From NCBI GenBank assembly GCA_020052115.1, contig JAGVPR010000287.1, forward strand, positions 1-22,947: DNA of 22,947 nucleotides, in the 5' to 3' direction. This document shows positions 1-8,700 of this stretch, in pieces. Position 1 is the stretch's first letter, and the number at the start of each line of letters is the position of its first letter. Source of the DNA: Candidatus Eiseniibacteriota bacterium. GTDB taxonomy: Bacteria > Eisenbacteria > RBG-16-71-46 > JAGVPR01. Under the pieces are notes generated by a model that was not told where the DNA came from, did not search any database, and was given only the letters and a program-made list of their open reading frames with translations. The position numbers and the translations under genes were made by a program.

Positions 1-422
1 CGCTGATCCTGGCCCTCATAACAGGCGCCTGGCGGACGCCGGGCATGGACCGCCTGCCCCTCGAGGGCGCCATGCAGCCGCGGACCGAGAAGACTGAGGC
101 TGTCGCGGACCTCGGCGGTGCGCGAGCTTCGCTTGTCCGCGGCGAGGGGCGGGCCATCGTGCTCCTCGATGTGAGCGACCCGGACGTGTCGCGGGCCGAG
201 GTGTCCTTCGATCCGGATCAGCTCGAGGCTTCATCGGTGCGGTGGGTTCGGGGTCCCAGGGGCGCGGTGCGCGCGGACGGTGAGCGACTGATTCTTGTCC
301 TTCACGGGAGGGGGCTCTGCGAAGTGGGTCTGCGGACGCTGGCCAAGACGCCGGCCGCCGTCAAGGTGACCTGGACCGGCGCTTCCGGAAGCCGGGAGGC
401 GACTCTGGGCAGAGCGCCGTAA
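1..422 (+). CDS. C-terminal part of a membrane-anchored protein, possibly anti-sigma-factor-like (5' end outside window)
   Basis: The frame is open from base 3, through the ATG at 45, to the TAA ending at 422, so the gene most likely begins upstream of the window and ATG 45 is probably internal. The first visible residues (LILALITGAW) look like the end of a transmembrane helix. About 120 hydrophilic residues follow, with a beta-sandwich-like alternation of short hydrophobic stretches (for example AIVLLDVSDP and RLILVLHGRG) and no catalytic motif. One helix followed by a small outside beta domain is the layout of the periplasmic half of many anti-sigma factors in GC-rich uncultured phyla. That is a resemblance only, and the zinc-finger half that would prove it is not in view. 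The gene ends 109 nt before the nonapeptide-repeat gene. It could equally be an unrelated single-pass membrane protein. Confidence 0.55.
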   Translation, partial: LILALITGAWRTPGMDRLPLEGAMQPRTEKTEAVADLGGARASLVRGEGRAIVLLDVSDPDVSRAEVSFDPDQLEASSVRWVRGPRGAVRADGERLILVLHGRGLCEVGLRTLAKTPAAVKVTWTGASGSREATLGRAP

Positions 423-517
423 GTTTTGCGTGAAAGGTCTTGTCGGGCGCTGGGAGTTAGGAGAACGGGAACGCGAAACGGGGCGTGGGATCATCGTATC
501 CCCGCGATCGAGAACTC

Positions 518-523
518 GGAGGG
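518..523 (+). promoter_or_regulatory. Shine-Dalgarno GGAGGG fixing the start at 532
   Basis: GGAGGG lies 8 nt before ATG 532. The longer in-frame start at 430 has no such site and would put 34 charged residues in front of the membrane helix, so 532 is preferred. Confidence 0.75.
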
Positions 524-531
524 ATGGTGAC

Positions 532-1593
532 ATGAACAGACGGCTCGGAATGCTCATCGGGATCATCGTTGTGGCTGTGATCGTCGTGTTCGCGACCCGT
601 GGACTCCAGCCTCGCGAAGGGGTCAAGGGTACGATCGGTGCTGCCGACAGATACCGGTCGGAGCAGATCTCGGCGGGCGATGTTTCTCTGAAGGACCCCG
701 AGATCCAGGCCTTCATGCAGACGGACGTCTTCCAGAAGATGCGGACGAATCCCGAGTTCCGGAAGCTCGTGACGGATCTCAATTTCCAGGCCGTCGCGGC
801 GCGGGCCGAGTACGGCAAGCTCGTCAACATGGCCGCATACGCGGACCTCGCCAAGTCGCCGGAGTTCCAGCAGACCGTGTCCAAGGCGGAGTTCGGGAAG
901 TGCATGTCGGGCGGACTCGCGAAGGCGGTCGCCGTCCCGGAATGCGCTCAGGTGATGGTGATGCCGGAATTCGGAAAGCTCGTGTCCTATCCCGAACTCC
1001 CCAAGCTCGCCGCGATAGCGGAGTGCAGGAAGTTCATGGCCTCTACCGACTGCCGTGATCTCGCGGCGAGGGCGGATTTCCAGAAGTTCATGGTCGCGAT
1101 GGCCGAGAAGCGGCCGACGACGGTGGCCGAGATGAACAAGTTCGCGGCGGCCGAGTTCGGAAACCTGGCGAGCCTCCCCGAGTTCGGGCGTGTGATGTCC
1201 GTGCAGGGGTTCGCCGAGCTCGCGCTCCTGCCGGAGTTCCAGCAGTTCGTCGTGCGCCCGGAGTTTCCGTTGATGGCGGCCTCGCCCGAGTTCGGAGCGT
1301 TCGCTGCGATGGCCGAGTTCGGGCAGCTCGCCGGGATGAGCGAGTTCTCGCAGGTCGTCACGTCCCCGGCCTTCCATGACCTCGCGGCGCGGCCTGAGTT
1401 CCTGAGCGTCGTGACCAGTCCGGAGTTCGGCGTCCTGGCCGCGATGCCGGCGTTCCAGGAGATGTCCGCCAAGCCGGAATTCTGGCAGGTGGCCGCGGCG
1501 CCCGAGTATCAGCAGATTGCGGCCGAGCCCTCGTTCATGAAACTGGCCGATGCGAAGGGCCTCGAGAAGGCCTGCACCGCAACCTTCGAGTGA
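532..1593 (+). CDS. Membrane-anchored protein of 32 tandem nonapeptide repeats
   Basis: This 353-residue protein has an N-terminal membrane segment (about residues 7-21, LIGIIVVAVIVVF) after MNRRLG, giving an uncleaved anchor with the rest probably outside the cytoplasm. After a linker, residues 56-341 divide almost without gaps into 32 units of nine residues, two of them eight. The consensus is P/A-E-F-x-x-L/V-A/V-x-x, with aromatic F/Y at position 3, a hydrophobic residue at 6 and usually a small or hydrophobic one at 7. Units 10, 13 and 14 carry Cys in place of Phe. No catalytic residues are visible. I do not recognise the family. A rod-like solenoid or alpha/beta coiled coil acting as spacer, scaffold or protease substrate is possible but is inference. 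The following peptidase frame can begin at GTG 1590, overlapping this gene's TGA, which suggests coupling. Confidence 0.85.
   Translation: MNRRLGMLIGIIVVAVIVVFATRGLQPREGVKGTIGAADRYRSEQISAGDVSLKDPEIQAFMQTDVFQKMRTNPEFRKLVTDLNFQAVAARAEYGKLVNMAAYADLAKSPEFQQTVSKAEFGKCMSGGLAKAVAVPECAQVMVMPEFGKLVSYPELPKLAAIAECRKFMASTDCRDLAARADFQKFMVAMAEKRPTTVAEMNKFAAAEFGNLASLPEFGRVMSVQGFAELALLPEFQQFVVRPEFPLMAASPEFGAFAAMAEFGQLAGMSEFSQVVTSPAFHDLAARPEFLSVVTSPEFGVLAAMPAFQEMSAKPEFWQVAAAPEYQQIAAEPSFMKLADAKGLEKACTATFE
697..1554 (+). repeat. Coding tandem repeat, period 27 bp (32 nonapeptide units)
   Basis: The 858 bases encode 286 residues: 30 units of nine and two of eight (GLAKAVAV and AEMNKFAA). The most regular stretch is units 18-32 (about 1150-1554), for example PEFGVLAAM, PAFQEMSAK, PEFWQVAAA and PEYQQIAAE. 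DNA of neighbouring units differs at many sites while the position-3 aromatic and position-6 hydrophobic residue persist. The repeat is therefore old and held at protein level rather than freshly expanded. Confidence 0.9.
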
Positions 1594-1622
1594 TCGCTTG
1601 GCCGGCAAGACGCTTCCACGAC

Positions 1623-1654
1623 ATGGAGGCCCCGCCATTCGGCGGGGCCTCCAT
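1623..1654 (+). terminator. Perfect 14-bp hairpin (terminator-like, or control of the downstream start)
   Basis: Bases 1623-1636 and 1641-1654 are exact reverse complements around the four-base loop ATTC. The stem is mostly G-C and begins with the ATG at 1623. It lies 30 nt after the repeat-protein stop, where an intrinsic terminator would be expected, but no T-tract follows. Because the downstream reading frame is open through it, it may instead limit read-through or hide the ATG. Confidence 0.6.
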
Positions 1655-4600
1655 CAGGCGTGATACGAAGCGACGATCCGACAGCCCCGTCGGCGCGCGG
1701 TCCTGCATCGCGGCGCTCCTCGCGGCCCTCTGCCTCCTCTGGCTCACGCCGGCGGCCTCCGGCGCCCCCTACAGCACGATCGAGACCGAGAATCTCCGGC
1801 TCGTCTACCCCGGCGTTGCTCTCGAGTACGTGGCGCCCTACACGGCGCGTTGCTTCGAAAACTCGATGCGTTTTCAGCGCGCGCTGTGGGGCTACCGTCC
1901 GTCCGAAAAAGTGAACGTCATCCTCGACGACGCGGGCGACTACGGAAACGCCGGGGTCTGGGTGAATCCGCGCAACTCCATGGTCGTGCACATCGCGCCT
2001 ACGAACTTCGTGTACGAGACGGGACCGTCCAACGAGCGCGTCAACTTCACGATGAACCACGAGACGGTGCACGTGGTCGCGCTCGACGGCGCCTCGGGTT
2101 CCGACAGCTTCGCGCGAGGGCTCTTCCGCGGCAAAGTCCGCGAGACGTCCGAGCATCCCGAGAGCATCGTCTGGTCGTGGCTCTGCCTGCCCCGGCGTGC
2201 GGCGCCGCGCTGGTACCACGAGGGGATCGCGACGTTTCTCGAGACCTGGATGGCCGGCGGGCTCGGGCGCGCCCAGGGCCCTTACGACGAGATGGTGTTC
2301 CGTTCGATGGTGCGCGACGGCGCGCGCTTCTACGATCCGCTGGGGCTCGAATCGGCGGGAATGAAGGTGGATTTCCAGGCGGGCGCCGTGGCTTATCTGT
2401 ACGGCACCCGGTTCTTCTCTTACCTCGCGTGGCAGTACTCGCCCGAGCGGCTGCTCGATTGGGTAGGCCGCGAGCCGGGCTCGAAACGCGACTTCGCGGG
2501 GCAGTTCGAGAAGGTGTTCGGGAAGCCGCTCTCCGCGGGCTGGCGGGACTGGATCAGCTGGGAGCAGGGGTTCCAGCGCGCGAACCTGGACTCGCTGCAG
2601 CGCTTTCCGACGACGCCCTGGCGCGACATCTCGCGCCGTTCGCTCGGTTCCGTCTCGCGTCCCTTCGTTGATGCCGAGCGCTCCGTCATCTACGTGGCCG
2701 CGCAGTACCCCGGCACGGTCGCTTCCATCGTGGAAGTCTCCCTCGCGACGGGCGAACTGCGCGAGATCCACGAGGTGAAGGGGCCGGCGCTCTACTTCGT
2801 CTGCTCTCTCGCGTGGGACCCCAAGGCGCGCACCCTCTTCTACACGGCCGACAACAACGAATGGCGCGATCTCTGGATGCTGGATCCCGACACCGGCCGG
2901 GCGCGGCGGCTCATCAAAGATGCTCGAATCGGCGACCTCTGCGTGAATCCCGCGGACGGAGCGCTCTGGGGCGTGCGCCACTTCAACGGCTTCTCGACCC
3001 TCGTTCGCGTGCCGCCCCCCTATCGAGAATGGACCCAGGTCGTGACGTTCCCATACGGCCTCGACCTCTACGATGTTGACATCTCGCCCGACGGCGCGCT
3101 GCTCGCAGGTTCCATGTCCGAGATCACGGGCCGGCAGTCGCTGCAGCTCTTCCGGATGGAGACGCTCGCCGCCGGGGACAGCGCCTCGCGCATGCTCCAC
3201 GACTTCGGCAGCGCCATCCCGACGAGCTTCGTCTTCACGCCTGACGGAAAGCGGCTCCTCGGCAGCTCGTACTACACCGGTGTATCGAACATCTTCCGCT
3301 ACGACCTGGACGCGGACTCGATGGACGTCGTGACGAACGCCGAGACCGGTTTCTTCCGCCCGCTGCCCGCCGCCAACGACTCGCTCATCGTCTTTCGTTA
3401 CGGCGGCGAGGGGTTCGTGCCCGCATGGGTGAAGGCCGAGCCGCTCATCGACGTGAGCGCCATCACGTTCCTCGGTTCCGATCTCGTGAAGAAGCACCCG
3501 GTGTTGAAGTCATGGAAAGCGCCGCCTCCTTCGAGCGTGGACCTCGACTCCGTCACCGTGCGAAGCGGCCCGTATCGAGCGTTGCGTTCGATCGGGATCG
3601 CATCGGTCTATCCGATTGTCGAGGGCTACAAGGATCATGCAGCCGCCGGGTTCGAGACGGACGTCTCCGATCCGCTGCAGCTGCATCGCCTGAGCCTCTC
3701 GGCGAGCTACAGTCTCGACGAGGCTGTCACGACGGATGAGCGATGGCATGTGAAGCTCCAGTACAAGCGCTGGGATGTGCACACGACGCTTCGCTGGAAT
3801 CCGGCGTCGTTCTACGACCTTGTCGGGCCGGTCAAGTCGAGCCGCAAGGGATACGGCGCGAGCCTGGATTGGGAGCGCTCGCTGTTGCGGGACGCGCCGA
3901 AGCATCTCGATCTCTCCACCGGCCTCGACGGCTGGGGCGGGCTCGAGAGGTTGCCCGACAACCAGAACGTGTCCACCTCGCCCGGCTTCGACAAGCTGCT
4001 CTCTGGTCACGCCCAACTCGCCTACAAGAACCTCCGCGGTTCCATCGGAGCGGTGGAATTCGAGAAGGGGCATTCATGGAAGCTCCTCGCCTCGCTCGAC
4101 GGCGTCCGTTTCGTGCGCGGGGGCAAGGCGACCTGGCGGGGCTTCCCCCATGGTGTCGGGACGCTCGATGCCGGAGTGCCAGGCCCGCTCAAGAACGGCT
4201 CCGTCTGGCTCCGGACGGCGGCCGGGTACTCCCCCGGCGATCCGGAGGAGCCGTTTGCGAACTTCTTCTTCGGTGGATTCGGAAACAACTGGCTGGACTG
4301 GCGCGACGCGAAGCGCTATCGAGACTGGTCGAGCTTCCCGGGCGCGGGAATCGACGCGATCGCGGGAACCGACTTCACGCGCGCTCTCATTGACGTGAAT
4401 CTCCCGCCGGTGCGATTCCGCCGCGTGGGAACATTGAATCTGTTCGCAGCCTGGGCGCGCTTGTCCCTCTTCGGTTCCGGGTTGATCACGAATCTGGGCC
4501 ACGATGGCCTGCGGCGCGAGGTGGCCAACGCCGGGGCGCAGGTGGATCTGCGCTTGCAGCTGTTCATCATGCAGCCGCTGACGCTCTCGACGGGATACGC

Positions 4601-4664
4601 GCGCGCGTTCGAGAACCATCGCGCCACGACAGATGAGTGGATGGTCTCGCTGAAGATTCTCTGA
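1623..4664 (+). CDS. Gluzincin metallopeptidase / beta-propeller / outer-membrane beta-barrel fusion protein
   Basis: About 1013 residues from ATG 1623. GTG 1590, overlapping the previous stop, is an equally possible start, and neither has a good ribosome-binding site. A basic segment and a hydrophobic signal sequence (AALLAALCLLWLTPAASGA) precede the mature protein. Residues 146-150 are HETVH and E200 lies in WYHEGIATFLE, matching the HExxH...E zinc site of gluzincin peptidases (Peptidase_MA-like). Residues about 330-630 carry WD40/TolB-like blades (repeated DP.. and SPDG/TPDG turns, for example DISPDGALLAGS and FTPDGKRLLGS). The last 370 or so residues show alternating beta strands ending in WMVSLKIL, consistent with an outer-membrane barrel. 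The protein should therefore sit in the outer membrane with its peptidase outside or in the periplasm. The next gene overlaps its stop by one base. Domain calls are by eye; the peptidase motif is the surest. Confidence 0.85.
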   Translation: MEAPPFGGASIRRDTKRRSDSPVGARSCIAALLAALCLLWLTPAASGAPYSTIETENLRLVYPGVALEYVAPYTARCFENSMRFQRALWGYRPSEKVNVILDDAGDYGNAGVWVNPRNSMVVHIAPTNFVYETGPSNERVNFTMNHETVHVVALDGASGSDSFARGLFRGKVRETSEHPESIVWSWLCLPRRAAPRWYHEGIATFLETWMAGGLGRAQGPYDEMVFRSMVRDGARFYDPLGLESAGMKVDFQAGAVAYLYGTRFFSYLAWQYSPERLLDWVGREPGSKRDFAGQFEKVFGKPLSAGWRDWISWEQGFQRANLDSLQRFPTTPWRDISRRSLGSVSRPFVDAERSVIYVAAQYPGTVASIVEVSLATGELREIHEVKGPALYFVCSLAWDPKARTLFYTADNNEWRDLWMLDPDTGRARRLIKDARIGDLCVNPADGALWGVRHFNGFSTLVRVPPPYREWTQVVTFPYGLDLYDVDISPDGALLAGSMSEITGRQSLQLFRMETLAAGDSASRMLHDFGSAIPTSFVFTPDGKRLLGSSYYTGVSNIFRYDLDADSMDVVTNAETGFFRPLPAANDSLIVFRYGGEGFVPAWVKAEPLIDVSAITFLGSDLVKKHPVLKSWKAPPPSSVDLDSVTVRSGPYRALRSIGIASVYPIVEGYKDHAAAGFETDVSDPLQLHRLSLSASYSLDEAVTTDERWHVKLQYKRWDVHTTLRWNPASFYDLVGPVKSSRKGYGASLDWERSLLRDAPKHLDLSTGLDGWGGLERLPDNQNVSTSPGFDKLLSGHAQLAYKNLRGSIGAVEFEKGHSWKLLASLDGVRFVRGGKATWRGFPHGVGTLDAGVPGPLKNGSVWLRTAAGYSPGDPEEPFANFFFGGFGNNWLDWRDAKRYRDWSSFPGAGIDAIAGTDFTRALIDVNLPPVRFRRVGTLNLFAAWARLSLFGSGLITNLGHDGLRREVANAGAQVDLRLQLFIMQPLTLSTGYARAFENHRATTDEWMVSLKIL

Positions 4665-5674
4665 TGGCCTCCATCCTTGTCGCGCTCGGGTTTCTTCCGA
4701 TCCTGCTGCTGCTGACCGGGCTTGTGCTCATGGACAGCTTCAAGCTCGTGCCGCTCCGGCTGGTGGCGCGGTCGGTGCTCTTCGGCTGCGGGGCGGCCGC
4801 GCTCTCATACTTCATCAACTCGGGGAGCCTGACGGCACTCGGGCTGCCGCACGCCCTCGTGACGGGACTGACGGGACCGTTGGTCGAGGAAGCGATCAAG
4901 GCGATCCCGATCGTGTATCTGGTGTCCCGCTCCCGCGTGGGCTTCATGGTGGACGCTGGCATCCACGGTTTCGCCATCGGCACGGGTTTCGCCATCGCGG
5001 AGAATGCCTATTACGCCACGGCGCTGACCGGCGTGACGCCGTGGCTCTGGGCGCTCCGCGGCCTCGGGACCGCCGTGATGCACGGCTGCGCGACCGCTAT
5101 CGTCGCCGTGCTCTACAAGCAGCTCTCCGACAAGAGAAGCACGCGGGGGCCGGCCGGTTTCCTCCCGGGCTTCGCCCTCGCGGCCGCGCTCCACATTGGA
5201 TTCAACGCTCTCGCGCCGGGTTCGACCCTCGCGGCCCTGGTGCCGCTCTTGGTTTCGCCGTTCGCGTTGTTTCTCGTGTTCGAGCTGAGCGAGCGGGCCA
5301 CGCGCGAGTGGCTCGGGCGAGGGTTCGACCATGACGTCGAGATCCTGGAGCTGATCTCGAGCGGGGAGTTGCGGAGCTCCTCCACCGGCCGCTATCTCGA
5401 ATCGTTGCAGAGCCACTTCCCGGGGCCGGTCGTCGCCGACATGCTGTGCATGCTGCAGATCCATCTCGAGCTGGCAATGCGCGCGAAGGGAATGTTGATG
5501 GCGCGACAGTACGGGATCGCGCTGCCGCCGGATCGCGACGTGGACGACAGATTCCGGGAACTGCGCTACCTGGAGCGGGCCGTCGGAAGGACCGGGCTCC
5601 TCGCCGTGACGCCGCTCCTGCGCACGACCTCCCGGGATCTCTGGCACATCTACCTCCTCAGCCAGAGGGCGTGA
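4664..5674 (+). CDS. PrsW-family intramembrane protease with a C-terminal extension
   Basis: A polytopic membrane protein of 336 residues. It shows the PrsW/CPBP-clan signature: E75-E76 in VEEAIKAIP, E113-N114 in FAIAENAYY, H140 in MHGCAT and H177 in HIGFN, all within hydrophobic helices. In Bacillus subtilis PrsW makes the first cut in the anti-sigma factor RsiW, so membrane-anchored regulators are likely substrates of this family. ATG 4664 shares its A with the TGA of the peptidase gene (TGATG), pointing to translational coupling; GTG 4637 is a longer in-frame alternative. After the last helix (about residue 210) there is a mostly soluble tail of about 125 residues (from ELSERATREW), longer than in a minimal PrsW and without a domain I recognise. 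The substrate is unknown. Confidence 0.88.
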   Translation: MASILVALGFLPILLLLTGLVLMDSFKLVPLRLVARSVLFGCGAAALSYFINSGSLTALGLPHALVTGLTGPLVEEAIKAIPIVYLVSRSRVGFMVDAGIHGFAIGTGFAIAENAYYATALTGVTPWLWALRGLGTAVMHGCATAIVAVLYKQLSDKRSTRGPAGFLPGFALAAALHIGFNALAPGSTLAALVPLLVSPFALFLVFELSERATREWLGRGFDHDVEILELISSGELRSSSTGRYLESLQSHFPGPVVADMLCMLQIHLELAMRAKGMLMARQYGIALPPDRDVDDRFRELRYLERAVGRTGLLAVTPLLRTTSRDLWHIYLLSQRA

Positions 5675-5783
5675 GCGGTGCGGACTAGGCGGAAGCGCGG
5701 CGAGCAGCGGTTGTTCCAGGCCGCGCGGTCCCTCGAGACCGGAGTCAGCCCGCGATCCTCAGCGCCTCGGGCTCGTGGTCTTC

Positions 5784-5788
5784 GGAGG
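5784..5788 (+). promoter_or_regulatory. Shine-Dalgarno GGAGG fixing a GTG start at 5798
   Basis: GGAGG sits 9 nt before GTG 5798, and the residues that follow form a textbook signal sequence. The longer in-frame start at 5678 lacks such a site and would add 40 Arg/Ser-rich residues ahead of the signal. Confidence 0.75.
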
Positions 5789-5797
5789 ACAGCGAGC

Positions 5798-8700
5798 GTG
5801 ATCACGTATCCAAGGCGACTTCTCTTCATTGTCGCAGCAGTTCTCTCAACGCTGGCTCTCTGCGGCCAGAGTCTCGCTCTCGACCCGGTTGCCGCGTTTC
5901 TGGCTCGAGCGGACTCGATTGGTGCAGCCGGAGGCGCCGGCGCGCTTGATGGATTTGTGTCCGGCCATGCATCCGTCGTGGGAGCGGCCGTCGGCCAGCT
6001 GGTGGACCGGGCGCTGGAAGCGAGCGCGGCGGGCGGCGCCGCTGCCGCGCAGGGGGCGGCCCAAGCTGATTTCGCTCTCGCGGAACGGCTCGCCCAGAGC
6101 TACGAAAAGCATGCCGGATCGCGTGTCCTGCGGGATCTCGTCGGTACATCGCGCGCATGGGACAGCGGACAGATCGGCCTCCGCCGGCAGGCGAAGGATC
6201 TCGAGAAGCAAGCCGCCGAGGCTCGCGGCCGCGGCGACTTTGACGGCGCAATAACCTCGATGAGCGGGGCCATGAAGCTCTACGAGCAGATCGGCGACCG
6301 GCGTTCGGTCGCGGTGCTGTGGGGAAGCCTGGGTGTCGCCCACTGGAGCAAGGGCGACTTTGCGGCCGCGGCCGAACAGTACGAGAAAGCCCTGGCCGCC
6401 CGGAGGGCCATCGAGGACCGCATCCTCGAGGGCAGGACCCTCAATGGACTGGGAAGCACGAGTTACCAGCTCGGCAACCTGGATCTCGCCCTCGCTTACT
6501 ACAGGCAGGCGGTCGAGCTGAGACGCGAGACCGAAGACATCGAAGGCCTGGCGACGTCACTCACCTACCTGGGAAATACGTATCTGGCCATCGGCCGCAC
6601 GCCGGACGCCAGGACCAGCCTCGAACAGGCGCTCGTGCTGGTGAGGCAGTCCGGGAATACCGTCCAGCACTACGAACTCCTGACGAGCATCGCAAGCCTC
6701 AACGCGGAGATGGGGAGGATCGCTCGCTCCAACGAATCCCTGCTCGAGGCTTTGTCTCTCGCCGAGGCCATGGAAGATCCCAAGCGAGAGATCGTCTGTC
6801 GCAACAACCTGGCCCTGAATCTCGCGGAGGCTTACCGCTACGGCGAGGCTCTCGATCAACTCGATGCGCTGAGAACGCTCCTGGACGAGCACCCCGACGC
6901 CGAGCAAACCGTCGTTTTCCATCGAAACAGAGGCATCACGTACATGAGGATCGGCGAGCTCGAGTGGGCTCAAGACGACTTCGACGCGCTACTCGACCTG
7001 AGCGAGAAGCACCGGATGCCCGTCTTCCAGCTCGAGGCGCTCATAAACCTCGGCTACCTCGCGGCTGAACTCGGCGAGCTGGAGGAGGGGCTCTCCTACG
7101 CGGAGAAGGCCCGTGCCCTCGCCGAGAGTCTCAACAATCCGAAGATGGCGCGGGAGGCCTTGATCCTGGCGGCTCAAGTGGAGCGCGACCTCGGCCGCTT
7201 CGAGGGCTCGATCGCCAAGTGGAGCACGGCCTCCGCCATGGACGCGCGGGACAGCCTGGATGTCAACATGGCCGGGGACCAGGTCGGCCTCGCGAGCGTC
7301 CACTTGCTGGCGGGCAGGAGCGACGAAGCCCGTCGGATCCTGAGGAGCATGCGGCCGGTCATCGAACTCACGCAGGACGGCGACCTCGCCGTTGCCCTCG
7401 ACTTCTGCATGGGGCACAGCTTCGAGAAGACGCGTCCCGACAGCGCGCGGTTCTACTACGAGAAGGGGCTCGATCTCCTCGATCAGGCTCGCGCCGAGAT
7501 CGGCGGCACGGAAGTGCGCACCGGCTACCTCGGCGGGAGCCGGCGCTTCTACTTCGAGGAAGTCACGACGTACTACGCCGGTCTTGCGCGCGGCAAAGGC
7601 GGCGCCGAGTGGTCCGCGCTGGCGTTTCGGACCATCGAGCGCGCCAAGGCCCGAGGGCTTCTGGAGATGCTGGACACATCGGCGCTCGCCTCCGGCTCGA
7701 GCGAGGAGGACGCGTTGCTCGACTCCCTCTACCGCCTCGAGCGCAGCGCGCCGGATTACACCGAGCGAGAACGAAGGCTCGAGGATCAGTACGCCAACCT
7801 CAGGCAAGAGCGGCTCGAATCGTACGGCGCCGGGCGGGCGGAGGCCGTGATCGCCGGTCCGGAAGACATTCGCCGAATACTCCCGGAAGGTACGGCTCTC
7901 CTCGAATACGCTCTAGGGGATACGGCTTCGCTCCTCTGGGTGATTGACGGCCGGGGTTCCAAGATCTACCGGCTCCCCAGACGTGCGTCTCTCGAAGTTG
8001 CCGTGGCCCAACTGCGGGACGCCATCGCCCATCCGATGCCGGCCGACGGCGCGCTCCTGCTGATGGCGCGCCGGCTCTATGCCGACATCCTCCTGCCCGC
8101 CGAGGATCGGCTGAAGCAGGTCAAGGATCTGGTTGTCGTGCCCGACGGCATCCTCTTCGAGTTGCCTTTCGAGGTGCTGCTGACCGAGGACCCCGGCGCG
8201 GACAGGGCGTGGGACCGGCTCCCGTATCTGGCCCGTTCCCACTCGATCACTTATGCCCCTTCGGCTTCGACCTACCTCTCGCTTCATTCTCGACCCGAAC
8301 CTCGAAGCAGGCGCCCGCAGCCCGTCCTCGATCTTCTCGCCATGGGCGACCCCGACTACTCGCTCCTCAAGTCTCTGTCCGGCCGGAAGGTCACACTCCA
8401 GCCGCTGCCGCAGACGCGCCGCGAAGTGTCCGACATCGCGGCGATTCTGAAAGGCAGCAGCGTGAACGTGCACCTTGGACGAGAAGCGGACGAAGCAACA
8501 CTGAAGGCCGGCCTCAGAGACCATTCGATTCGCGTCTTGCACTTGGCCACACATGGGATCGTGGATCCTGCCGAACCGGCGGCGTCGAGCATCGCTCTCT
8601 GTCCGGACTCGAGCGACACGGAGGACGGATACCTAAGGACCCTCGAGGTGGTCTCCTCCTCCCTCGACGTGGGACTCGTTGTCCTTTCGGCGTGTGAATC

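Noticed and set aside
430..531. Longer N-terminus for the nonapeptide-repeat protein
   Set aside because: The added 34 residues are charged, have no ribosome-binding site and would precede the membrane anchor; ATG 532 has GGAGGG at 8 nt.
697..1554. CRISPR array
   Set aside because: The 27-bp period is a protein-coding repeat with diverged DNA between units, no spacers of constant length and no cas genes nearby.
1509..3497. 662-codon open frame on the minus strand opposite the gluzincin gene
   Set aside because: It is the antisense shadow of a GC-rich gene. The product is His/Arg/Glu-rich without domains, while the plus frame has a signal sequence and a zinc site.
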